Source: CAIVAT01 sp964525995 (GTDB lineage Bacteria; Bacteroidota; Bacteroidia; Bacteroidales; FEN-979). From it: DNA of 64,000 bases. This document shows, piece after piece, positions 35,237 through 43,296 of this stretch (within the stretch, counting starts at the first letter, position 1; the number at the start of each line of letters is the position of its first letter). A program made the position numbers and the translations under genes. The notes under the pieces are model-generated. The model saw nothing but the letters and a program-made list of their open reading frames with translations, made no database searches and was not told the DNA's origin. Location of the stretch: assembly GCA_964525995.1 (NCBI GenBank), contig CAZGIM010000005.1, positions 124,001 to 188,000 on the forward strand. Reading direction: 5' to 3'.

Positions 35237-36004
35237 TTAACCCACCTGAAAGCAAAACACAGGCAGAATGCCGAATCTCATATTTGTGCAGTTACTGAGG
35301 ACGACTATGCTAAAATTGATCCTTATATCCGATTATTGGAAAGGGTTTCTGAGATAGAAAAGAGTGTTATGACGGTTTTTGATATGCACCGGAAACATTA
35401 CCTTTTAAAAAGTACTAGGTTTAAAGAGATGTTAGGCTACATAAATCCGGAAGATGAAGATATTGATGATATGGAGCTTTTTCACAAGCTAATACACCCG
35501 GATGATTTACCCTTTGTTTTAGAAACAGAAAATGTGGCTCACACATTTTTTAATGATTTGCCGGCATCCGAAAAGAAAGACTATAAAATGGTATATGATT
35601 TCAGGGTACAGAATAGGGAAGGAATTTATATGCGGTTTATTCATCAATTTGCCGTTCTTGAACAAGACAGGTATGGCAAAACCTGGTTAGTACTTGTAAT
35701 TACTGACTTAATATCGGAAAGGGCTCAAAAGACTCCGTTACAAAGAAGAATGATAAATATGCAAACAGGTAAATTGTACTTGTTCAATGACGATGATGAC
35801 TGTAAATCAGATAAGCTACTTACCGACAGGGAAATAGAAGTTTTGAAATTAATCTCACAAGGACTTGGTAGTCAGAATATCGCAAACAGGCTATTTATTA
35901 GTGTAAATACTGTTAATAACCACCGACAAACCATACTCCGTAAAACTAAAACTGAAAATACCACACAAGCATTCTTGTATGCAAAGAAGGTAGGGATAAT
36001 TTAA
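35225..36004 (+). CDS. PAS-LuxR type transcriptional regulator
   Basis: The start at 35225 (MIKNLTHLKAKHRQNAESHI) follows the duplicated promoter segment; an upstream start at 35153 would read through that repeat. The 259-residue protein has a PAS-like fold (residues about 50-175, with FKEMLGYINPEDED, FHKLIHPDDLPF and FRVQNREGIYMRF) and a C-terminal LuxR helix-turn-helix (LLTDREIEVLKLISQGLGSQ, INVTVNN-like FISVNTVNNHRQTILRKT). The family is a frequent cytoplasmic one-component regulator in Bacteroidetes. It was divergent to the Cys-rich gene remnant and probably once regulated it. Confidence 0.88.
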   Translation: MIKNLTHLKAKHRQNAESHICAVTEDDYAKIDPYIRLLERVSEIEKSVMTVFDMHRKHYLLKSTRFKEMLGYINPEDEDIDDMELFHKLIHPDDLPFVLETENVAHTFFNDLPASEKKDYKMVYDFRVQNREGIYMRFIHQFAVLEQDRYGKTWLVLVITDLISERAQKTPLQRRMINMQTGKLYLFNDDDDCKSDKLLTDREIEVLKLISQGLGSQNIANRLFISVNTVNNHRQTILRKTKTENTTQAFLYAKKVGII

Positions 36005-36620
36005 TCATCGGAGCATGTCAGATTCCGGTTTGGCGCAATTACTTCTGCCCACTCGATTTCCCGAAAATATTAAAGGCAAAACCAAGCTGGACCTGTAAGT
36101 AGGTAAGCGACATAGGGAATGCATGTACATTCGTGACTCTGAAAAATGTGGCATTCTCAGAGTGCCTGAAAGGCTTGTAAAGCGCATCGAACCGGAATGA
36201 TAGAGTTCCCTGTTGTAAGATTTACTGTCGGTCGGATTCATCGGATCGTTGATCATTTTTAGCCTGGTATCCCACAGGAAGAGCCAGCCAAGATCAGCGA
36301 AAAGAGAAAATCCATACCGGGTATCGGGTTTGATCAGGAATTTTATTTCCATGAAAGGCATACCTGAAACCGCTCCCCACTGATTTACCGAGTTCTTGTT
36401 GGAAACCGAATCCTTTACCGGTGTGTACAGGAGTGAAAATCCGCCGTTAAACTCCATGGCCGATTTCACCTCGGCAATTTCCCAGTTTATCAGATTCAGG
36501 TACAATACAGCCATGGCATACTCGAGTACTTATAAACATCGATGGTCGAGATATCCAGTTTCCCGGAAATATCCTCCTGCTGTATCGGGTAATAAAATTT
36601 ATTATTCTGCTCAAGAGAAT
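36005..36620 (-). pseudogene. Outer-membrane protein remnant with two frameshifts
   Basis: The best reading changes frame twice: LDISTIDVYKYSSMPWLYC, then NLINWEIAEVKSAMEFNGGF and GMPFMEIKFLIKP, and finally RFDALYKPFRHSENATFFRV to the end YLQVQLGFAFNIFGKSSGQK. The alternating hydrophobic pattern and the ending NIFGK-type strand suggest an outer-membrane or secreted beta-rich protein. The 5' part is missing and AT-rich spacer begins near 36620. It is surely not functional as written. Confidence 0.6.
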
Positions 36621-36669
36621 TGAAACTTTCTTGTTTTAAAAAAAAACACCCTTTCTATTGAATTTCATT

Positions 36670-37112
36670 TTAAACAGGCAACATCTTAATCATTGCGGCG
36701 GGATCAATTACAGGAAGAATAATACCATTCAAAGGAGTATTCAAAGTCTTTTCAAAAATAATTCCACGTGCTGTTGAAAATGCAATACTTATTAGCGTTG
36801 TTCCAAGTAATCCCTGAATTTTATTTTCCCCCTCTTTGTTTTCAAGGAATGCTTCCAGATTGTCCACGCGAAAATGAAATTCTATCCCAAAATTACCCTG
36901 AATTCCTATCGGTTCTTCTTTCTTATTAATTCCATCCAGCAGCGCTTCCAAACGCAAACGAACTTTACATTGATAGCAAAATTATGTGAATAACTGACCC
37001 TGAAATTTGATGGTTTTTGTGGATTGTCGACGTAAATATCCGACGGACTGACTATAGATTTATAGACGTTAATATGGATTATGCTGATCGATTCCGGGTT
37101 AATCTTTCTCAT
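36670..37112 (-). pseudogene. SecB-like chaperone gene, frameshifted
   Basis: The ATG at 37112 opens SISIIHINVYKSIVSPSDIY and reads to HNFAINVK, where the frame must shift by one near 36958-36972 to continue as VRLRLEALLDG, GNFGIEFHFRVDNLEAFLE and LISIAFSTARGIIFEKTLNT to ILPVIDPAAMIKMLPV. The ending (TxRGI..EKT...P....ILP.I.P) is a SecB-like pattern. SecB-like chaperones accompany some HigBA-type antitoxins in toxin-antitoxin-chaperone operons. The start overlaps the antitoxin stop by 4 bases. Total length would be about 147 residues. Confidence 0.6.
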
Positions 37113-37522
37113 GCGACTTTATTATTACAGGTTTTTTTTTCGATGAATACATTTTCATCATAAGCATTTTTTTGCGGCTTTTCGAGATTATTGGATTGTG
37201 CAAATACTTTCAACACGAAATATTCGGTTTTATTGAATTTCTTACACGCCTCCAACGGGGTAATCAGGATCTCTTCATTGAATACCGATTCCATTTTCGA
37301 AATACTCTGAAGCGTAAGATTATGCAATCCCGAGAGCCATTTACTGACCTCACTGGTTTCTTTGCCCATTTTCCCGGCAAGGATTTTTTGACTCCACCCT
37401 CTTTGCTCGAGAATATAGTTTACCTGTTCAGAAACAGCGAGATTCTTTTTCACGAAGAGTCTGTTCTCCGGTAAAATTCTCGCTCTTAACCGATTAACAA
37501 CGCCTTTAGGATCTTTTTTCAT
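37109..37522 (-). CDS. XRE-family helix-turn-helix antitoxin-like protein
   Basis: The protein has 137 residues and is intact. The helix-turn-helix (residues about 30-75) includes VNYILEQRGWSQKILAGKMG and SEVSKWLSGLHNLTLQSISK, of the XRE/HigA type common in Bacteroidetes. The C-terminal extension (residues 90-137) could be the chaperone-addiction tail seen in toxin-antitoxin-chaperone antitoxins; that is inference. Both ends overlap neighbours by 4 bases (ATGA), which marks a coupled three-gene operon. It probably represses its own promoter. Confidence 0.82.
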   Translation of the reverse strand: MKKDPKGVVNRLRARILPENRLFVKKNLAVSEQVNYILEQRGWSQKILAGKMGKETSEVSKWLSGLHNLTLQSISKMESVFNEEILITPLEACKKFNKTEYFVLKVFAQSNNLEKPQKNAYDENVFIEKKTCNNKVA

Positions 37523-38046
37523 AATTCAATTTGTACACCTGGTTCGAACTGAATTTCTGAATAATCCTTGTTCCATTGGATGAATTCGTCATGAAATAAG
37601 CGATCTATCCTGTTTTCCAGCGTGTTCGCCTGATTAAAATATTGCTTTATATTGGGACAATCATCGGCGTATTTCACTGTTTTGATCCCACCATTGAATA
37701 AAAATTCCACATGTTCATTGACGACCATACAATACAACCGAAGGTTCTTCTCAATCACAATAGCTATCGTTTCCATTTGCCGGGCAGGAGGAGCCAACGC
37801 AGATGCTTCACCATTTTTAGACTCATGCCTGAAAAACCTATCCCTGATTGCCCCGTAATTTTCACCAATTATTTCTATCCATACCAACAAATTGTTCAGA
37901 TCTGGTTCTATTTCAGTGATATCCTCCATCCTGTTCAAGAAATCAAGAAATTAATTGACTTCCTCCTCTTCAAAACGAATGGAATAATAATGAACTTTTT
38001 CAAACGAAAAATATTCCAGTTTTTCAATTATGGCAAAATCATTCAC
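37519..38046 (-). pseudogene. Toxin-like gene interrupted by an in-frame stop
   Basis: From a GTG at 38046 the frame reads NDFAIIEKLEYFSFEKVHYY then SIRFEEEEVN, meets TAA at 37953-37951 (codon 32), and continues in the same frame as FLDFLNRMEDI through LVWIEIIGENYGAIRDRFFR, RLYCMVVNEHVEFLFNGGIK and YADDCPNIKQYF. An internal ATG at 37929 could still give a 136-residue product. The RLYC...LFNGGIKT core recalls HigB/RelE-like toxins found beside XRE antitoxins; the family assignment is from pattern memory. A single-base change (such as GAA to TAA) explains the stop. Confidence 0.6.
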
Positions 38047-38153
38047 TTATAGGTTAATTTCCAAATTAATTAACTTAAAAGTTAATAATTTTCAATAGTT
38101 CAGTATTCGTCAGTGTTTCATTACCGACGGGAAGTTGTTATCATACACTACCA

Positions 38154-38492
38154 TCAATCAATGACTGATCGGATTGCAGTATCCCCGCCTTGCCCGATTC
38201 TTTTCATCTCTTTCAGCTTCCTGCTAACAACCAGGTTATATTCATTTTGCAAATCAACCGGGTTCACCTCATTGGAGATACCGGCTGCCTTGTTCTGCCG
38301 GTACTGAACTGCCGCGGACTTTGCTGCAATCGCGAAACGACGACGGTTCTCCTTCTGCTTTTCGGTCCATTCACCTGTAAAAACTGGCTTTGCCGAAAGG
38401 ATTACATATTTGCCATAATTTTTCAGGATCACCTGTTTGCCAATCGTTCCGCTGAAACATTTGACCAACACATTGTCCTTGCTTTTTGCCAT
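38154..38492 (-). CDS. Small conserved-looking hypothetical protein
   Basis: The protein has 112 residues and is basic, opening with MAKSKDNVLVKCFSGTIGKQ, then AKPVFTGEWTEKQKENRRRF and ending VSRKLKEMKRIGQGGDTAIR. It has no signal peptide or membrane segment. Proteins with a similar SxGKQ start and a helical middle occur as unannotated small proteins in Bacteroidetes. I do not know its role. It lies upstream of the toxin-like gene on the same strand, about 110 bases away. Confidence 0.6.
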   Translation of the reverse strand: MAKSKDNVLVKCFSGTIGKQVILKNYGKYVILSAKPVFTGEWTEKQKENRRRFAIAAKSAAVQYRQNKAAGISNEVNPVDLQNEYNLVVSRKLKEMKRIGQGGDTAIRSVID

Positions 38493-38704
38493 CGGATTGA
38501 TTATTTTTGTTATCGAAATTTTCCGGATTTATAGCTTAATCCGCCTTTTAAACAAAAGTCAACCCTCCCTCTTTCTTTTTTCCGGAATCAACCTTCTTTT
38601 TCCGGTTTTTGCTCAATTTTGTATCGTAGTTCAACCGGCAAACCATTGCAGGATGGACGCAGAATGATCGCAGGATGGTCGTAGGATGACGCTGCCATTT
38701 CAGA

Positions 38705-38946
38705 CTACAAGATGATCTGTTCAGGCCAGGGGTTTGTTTTTGAAGTTCCCCATAGTTTGTTGATATAATCAATCACATCGTTTAAGGTATGTGCGTGATC
38801 GTTCCAAAGAAGCGGCTCCCCGCCTTCCAGGTAAAGACACCGTCCTCCGTCGGCATAAAATTTATCAATAATGTCAAGGGCTTCCCCGAATTTCATGTTC
38901 GCTTCGGGTCTTTCAAAAATGGTACATTGCCGGCAATCCGGACTTG
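38705..38946 (-). pseudogene. Radical SAM protein fragment
   Basis: Immediately past the FISUMP stop at 38947, another frame reads DCRQCTIFERPEANMKFGEA then LDIIDKFYADGGRCLYLEGG and EPLLWNDHAHTLNDVIDYI. CxxC..., the ...GGEP motif and the following helix are typical of radical SAM enzymes of the kind that bind 4Fe-4S and SAM. Both the N-terminal start with its first Cys and everything after about 70 residues are missing. The clean abutment on the FISUMP stop codon suggests a recombination junction. Confidence 0.65.
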
Positions 38947-40236
38947 TCAGTCGTGAACGCACCGCACCGAGAATCCACAGATCTTCTGGTTCCCGCCGCG
39001 CACGATACTGGCGACGCTGTAATCGGGGCTCCGGCTCCACGCGCTGCCGGTGTTGAGCTGCGTTGAACTCCACCAGAACCCGTAGGTGCCCTGGTAGGCA
39101 AATAATCCGGATTCATCCCGGTCGCCCGACGGAAATCCGGTAAACGCGCTTTCATTGGTTGCACCTGTGTTCGGTTGGTGCCACAATCCCGTCCCGGCTT
39201 CAAGCGTGCCGGTCGACTTCATCTTGCCGCCTGCATTCTGACCACTCCAGCCGATCGCATTGCAATTTACTGTCGGGTCAAGGTACTGTGTCAGGGTGCA
39301 CCATTCGGCATCAGTCGGAAGGTGCCAACCTGTGGGGCAAAGGCCCTGCGCCCCGGGGGTTGTGTTGTACTGCATCAGCTCGTTCCACTGGTACAACCCG
39401 CCGTGGGGATCGCAGGCATCATCATCATCAAGGTAACAGTACTTTTCGATGATTCCGTTGTCGGTCTGATTTTGCGCTCCGTCAATCCGGGTACCTACAT
39501 TCAGGTTTGCCGCCATCCAGGTCTGACTGCCAATCACCACGGTGGGGTAGTGGTTGTTATCGGCATCGGTACAGGCTGTAAAGGTGAACAGGATCGTCTT
39601 ACTCGCGACAGGAACGTCAGAAATGTAGGTGCTGTAATTACCCGATATTCCCCAGAAAAATAACCGGTCGCCCGTGTGATACGGCATGGTATACAGGGTA
39701 GAAGCGCGCTTAGGATGGTCGGAAGTGATACTATATTCATCAGCAAGCAAGGTAATTTCCGGTACCTGATTACCGTCGCCCGTTCCGATCAGCTTCGTAT
39801 GATACGCGTAACCGTTGCCCGAAACAAGCACCACGAACAGGCCTTGCCTGATTCCCCCGATTTTGAAATGGCAGGTTCCGGCCTGCAACTGTTCCCGATA
39901 CTGCACGATGGTTTTACCGGTCATATCGAGCACCCGGATGGTGGTGAGGCCGGGTTCAGGCACCCTGCAGGTGAGTTGTGACGTATTGATCATCGGATTC
40001 GGATAAATCACAATGGGATCATTGTTTATTTCTGCGGATGGGATCCCGACTGCCTCCACCAGGTGCAACGTGTCGTCGCCGGGCACAGCGATCTGAGCGC
40101 CGCTGTTGAGGTTATGCACATAGACCGACGAAACCTTATTCGTATCGCCTGTCGCGGCAAAGGTGATGAAGTAATCCTGCGACTGAACCGTCAGAAAAAG
40201 GGAGGTAAACAAGAAAAGGAGGGAGCTTGTTTTCAT
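38947..40236 (-). CDS. Secreted FISUMP-domain protein with internal T9SS-CTD-like module
   Basis: The protein has 429 residues with a signal peptide (LLFLFTSLFLTVQSQ). The N-terminal domain (YFITFAATGDTNKVSSVYVH) and the internal sorting-like stretch (IYPNPMINTSQLTCRVPEPG, DMTGKTIVQY) precede FISUMP (TWMAANLNVGT, GLYQWNELMQY, GLCPTGWHLPT, FWWSSTQ, GFSVRCVHD). In the variable part after WWSST, 20 of 26 codons (leaving out the conserved Ala-Trp) end in C or T, as expected if they derive from AAY codons. The gene is GC-richer than the AT-rich block to its left. A radical SAM fragment directly follows its stop. Confidence 0.87.
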   Translation of the reverse strand: MKTSSLLFLFTSLFLTVQSQDYFITFAATGDTNKVSSVYVHNLNSGAQIAVPGDDTLHLVEAVGIPSAEINNDPIVIYPNPMINTSQLTCRVPEPGLTTIRVLDMTGKTIVQYREQLQAGTCHFKIGGIRQGLFVVLVSGNGYAYHTKLIGTGDGNQVPEITLLADEYSITSDHPKRASTLYTMPYHTGDRLFFWGISGNYSTYISDVPVASKTILFTFTACTDADNNHYPTVVIGSQTWMAANLNVGTRIDGAQNQTDNGIIEKYCYLDDDDACDPHGGLYQWNELMQYNTTPGAQGLCPTGWHLPTDAEWCTLTQYLDPTVNCNAIGWSGQNAGGKMKSTGTLEAGTGLWHQPNTGATNESAFTGFPSGDRDESGLFAYQGTYGFWWSSTQLNTGSAWSRSPDYSVASIVRGGNQKICGFSVRCVHD

Positions 40237-40420
40237 GTTGCGTGAAGGTTAGGCGCCAAAGATATTCCATTTGCCTGTTATATACAATTGAAGCCGATAT
40301 TTTTTGATTTTTTACCAGAATAGGGAATGTATCTCCAAATCTGAAATCATTATTGTCCTGAATCTTTGAATATTATAGAATGACAAGTGGTCAAGCTCCA
40401 TGATTCAGGTTCGGATCATG

Positions 40421-41272
40421 TTATTCATTTTTCACAATCCCTCCCAAAGGTTTACTTGTCAGAACGCCATGCTCATAATATATTTTCATAGTCTCCCCAT
40501 CAGGAAATGAACGCTTCCATTCTCCGGTTTTCCGGTTATTTGAAAAATTTCCCGTCAACACTAATCTGCCATCCACATTCCAGTAAGTCCACGTTCCTTC
40601 ACTCAGTCCGTAAACGCAGTTACCTTTAAACATCATATTCCCGTTCTCGAAATACCCCGTCATATGATCCAGTTGACCATCTTTATATATTTCAGCCGTT
40701 TTTATCTGTCCGGTTTTATAAAAATAATTCCAGGTACTATCCTTTCTCCCGTGATGAAATTTGCCTTCCGATTGCTTTTCCCCCGTGTCAAACCAATATT
40801 CCCATTTGCCCTCAGTACGATCATCAACAAATGCTCCTTTTGATTTTATGCTCCCGTTTTCATGCCAATAGGTCCATTGATCCTGTCGCAAGTTATTCCT
40901 GAACATTCCTTCCGATTTTTTCTGCCCGTTTTCATACCAAAAGACCCATTTACCCTCATTTTTATTTTTTACAAATTCACCTTCCATCTCTTTTCTCCCG
41001 TTTTCATAAAAATAGATAAAATGCCCCTGCCTGGTAGTGAATTTTTTAGACTTAAAGGCGCCCGTCATCTGAATTTTATCACTGATATAATAATCATGAA
41101 CCAACCAGTTCTGATTGTTGCTGTCGGGGAAGGCCTTCCTGTAATAGGTAGCCTGATTTTTATAGGGAATCTCAACCCAATCGTTATTGTAATATACGGT
41201 AATGGTATCTTGAGCCGAAACGCCGAAGGGCAACCATAAAATGAACAGGGAAATAAATATTAGTGAACGCAT
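40421..41272 (-). CDS. Secreted MORN-repeat (YwqK-type) protein
   Basis: The protein has 283 residues. A signal peptide (LFILWLPFGVSAQ) is followed by about eight MORN-2-like repeats, each with a core like GKWVFWYENGQKKSEGMF or GKWEYWFDTGEKQSEGKF. Such proteins are often labelled YwqK-family antitoxins by automatic annotation; the repeats indicate a beta-meander surface, not a toxin partner. The gene follows the transglutaminase-like gene by 6 bases and is probably in one operon with it. Role unknown; periplasmic or outer-membrane-associated. Confidence 0.87.
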   Translation of the reverse strand: MRSLIFISLFILWLPFGVSAQDTITVYYNNDWVEIPYKNQATYYRKAFPDSNNQNWLVHDYYISDKIQMTGAFKSKKFTTRQGHFIYFYENGRKEMEGEFVKNKNEGKWVFWYENGQKKSEGMFRNNLRQDQWTYWHENGSIKSKGAFVDDRTEGKWEYWFDTGEKQSEGKFHHGRKDSTWNYFYKTGQIKTAEIYKDGQLDHMTGYFENGNMMFKGNCVYGLSEGTWTYWNVDGRLVLTGNFSNNRKTGEWKRSFPDGETMKIYYEHGVLTSKPLGGIVKNE

Positions 41273-41278
41273 ATCGGT

Positions 41279-43234
41279 CTATTTATTAAAATAAATAATG
41301 ATGGGTAGAGTCCTGGCAATCTTACTTTTTTCTTCGCAAATTTTCTCGTAATCACCAGCTTTGATAAATTGAGATTTTGTTTTGTAACCATAGATTACCT
41401 GGAAGGTGTTGCTGCTCAATTGTTCTATTTTTTCATCAAAGTAAATTGATTCATTTTCATATTTTGTGTATTTATCATAAACCAAAAGATCTTTGGGACA
41501 ATGAAAGATTACCGTATAGGTCATGTTTAAGGGATAATTCAACGCATAATCGAATGTTCTTTTCATACACCCTTTGAGATTAAAATCCGTGTATAAAGTA
41601 TAGGGCTCAAATTTAAAGAACCAGTAACCGGCTGATTCTTTATCCGGCATCTTGTCCCCATCCTGCCAGAATCCGTCAATTTCATATTGATAGGTCATTG
41701 AAAAAACATTTTTATCAATGTCATCTTCAATTTTCAAATCTTTAGTTGTATTTACGGTAGGGTAATATCGTTTTAAATCTTCAGTAACACGCTTTGAAAA
41801 CTCATCGGCCGGATTCTGTTCAAACAGGATCCGTCGGATATCGGCTTCAAGACCATGGCGTACCGACTTGATCACAAGTGATGCCGGATCGGTAAACGAA
41901 TTCATAGAATACTCGTCGGTTATTTTGATATTATAGATGCCCTTCCCGACGGGCATTTTCGACAAGGTATCGGAAGGGATCCCTATGACAAGAACTTTTC
42001 CATGATCGATTATCGATAAATCTTTCCAGTCACCCCCTTGTTGCGTAAGCGTGGGATCAACCCAATAGGTGGAATCATTGAATTCAAATGTTACAATGCA
42101 GTGATTAAAAACTTCATTGCTGGGAAAAAATTCATCGAGGTTCTGTTTCATATTGGTATTCACCAAAACAGGATAGGCCTTATCGATACCGATTTTTTTC
42201 AGCAACGAAACCAGTAATAGTGATTTGTCTTTACAATCGCCAAAACGTTGTTTTACTACCTGGTCGGGAGGAAAAGGTTTAATGCTTCCGATCCCCGATT
42301 CAATGCCCATGTACCTGATATCGTCCTGTACATAATTGATCACCTTGTTGATTTTTTCATCCATGGTCTCTTTCTCCGAAAAAATTTCGTTGAAAACGAC
42401 ATTCAGATCAGGCTCATTGTTTAATGCAAAAACCTGCTGTGCCCAGTTATTTACCTCTTTCCAGGTTTTAAAACTACTCAATGAGAAATACTTAAAGGGA
42501 ATAACCCACCCGGGAATATTATCTTCAAGCTTAACAGGTTTAACATTGGATAATCTGATTTCCAATTGACGGTAATTATCCACCACACTGCTGGTAATAA
42601 TTGAATCGCTGTCGAATCCCGTGCATTTATATTGATACTCTTTTTCCTTTGAATACAATACTCTGATGTTGTACAGGTCGATGGGATTGTTGCTTTCAAG
42701 CGGAATGAACAAGTATTTCCCATCATTAAAAATCGGATTTTTCCCAACCAGGGTGTACGAAAAATCGATAAAATCGTCTTTTCTGATATCGTTAAGGTTG
42801 CAGTATGCCGTGATTAAACCCATATAAATCCCAATATGAAGGTTATACTCATTATTGAGAATTTTAAAGCTTAAGTCGCTTGTCCGGTCGATTTTCTCAC
42901 CATTGCGCCATATATACAGATGATGGATGTTCAGGCGCTGATACGAGGTGTCATAGATGACCGAAAGCTGCGATGCTTGCGTAATTCCGCTATAGGAGAC
43001 CACATTTAATACATCGCGGATGTAAGAAGCATTTTGATCTAAATTGGTCTGACGTTCGGCCAATGTCAGATAATATCCTGCTGAAACATCGTACTTTTTG
43101 ACCAGGCTTTTCGTGGGGATATCGACCGGTTTAACCCAATCCGCTTCTTTCTCAATACGGAACTTCTGGGAAAATGCACCTGAGGAGGAGAGGAACAGGA
43201 GCACAAAACAGATTGCATATGATTTCATGGTCAT
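41279..43234 (-). CDS. DUF3857 and transglutaminase-like domain protein
   Basis: The protein has 651 residues with a signal peptide ending GAFSQ. The DUF3857 beta domain spans about residues 50-230. The transglutaminase core follows: QRFGDCKDKSLLLVSLLKKI carries the catalytic Cys, FNHCIVTFE the His and WVDPT the Asp. A C-terminal beta-rich domain ends IYGYKTKSQFIKAG. Such proteins are periplasmic in Bacteroidetes and may act as peptidases or cross-linking enzymes; no substrate is known. A fragment of a related family member lies at 2720-3124. MORN gene next in the operon. Confidence 0.9.
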   Translation of the reverse strand: MTMKSYAICFVLLFLSSSGAFSQKFRIEKEADWVKPVDIPTKSLVKKYDVSAGYYLTLAERQTNLDQNASYIRDVLNVVSYSGITQASQLSVIYDTSYQRLNIHHLYIWRNGEKIDRTSDLSFKILNNEYNLHIGIYMGLITAYCNLNDIRKDDFIDFSYTLVGKNPIFNDGKYLFIPLESNNPIDLYNIRVLYSKEKEYQYKCTGFDSDSIITSSVVDNYRQLEIRLSNVKPVKLEDNIPGWVIPFKYFSLSSFKTWKEVNNWAQQVFALNNEPDLNVVFNEIFSEKETMDEKINKVINYVQDDIRYMGIESGIGSIKPFPPDQVVKQRFGDCKDKSLLLVSLLKKIGIDKAYPVLVNTNMKQNLDEFFPSNEVFNHCIVTFEFNDSTYWVDPTLTQQGGDWKDLSIIDHGKVLVIGIPSDTLSKMPVGKGIYNIKITDEYSMNSFTDPASLVIKSVRHGLEADIRRILFEQNPADEFSKRVTEDLKRYYPTVNTTKDLKIEDDIDKNVFSMTYQYEIDGFWQDGDKMPDKESAGYWFFKFEPYTLYTDFNLKGCMKRTFDYALNYPLNMTYTVIFHCPKDLLVYDKYTKYENESIYFDEKIEQLSSNTFQVIYGYKTKSQFIKAGDYEKICEEKSKIARTLPIIIYFNK

Positions 43235-43296
43235 CCTTCATTCGTTTATTTTATCAGACCCACAGTGCCCTGTTTCTGGTTTTTTATGTTCAGGAT

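Noticed and set aside
38640..38700. GCAGGATGG-like mini-repeats as a regulatory array
   Set aside because: The three or four imperfect units (GGATGGACGCAGAATGATCG and similar) are too short and irregular to support a call.
40421..41272. Antitoxin role for the YwqK-type MORN protein
   Set aside because: It has a signal peptide and belongs with an exported transglutaminase-like protein; no toxin is adjacent.
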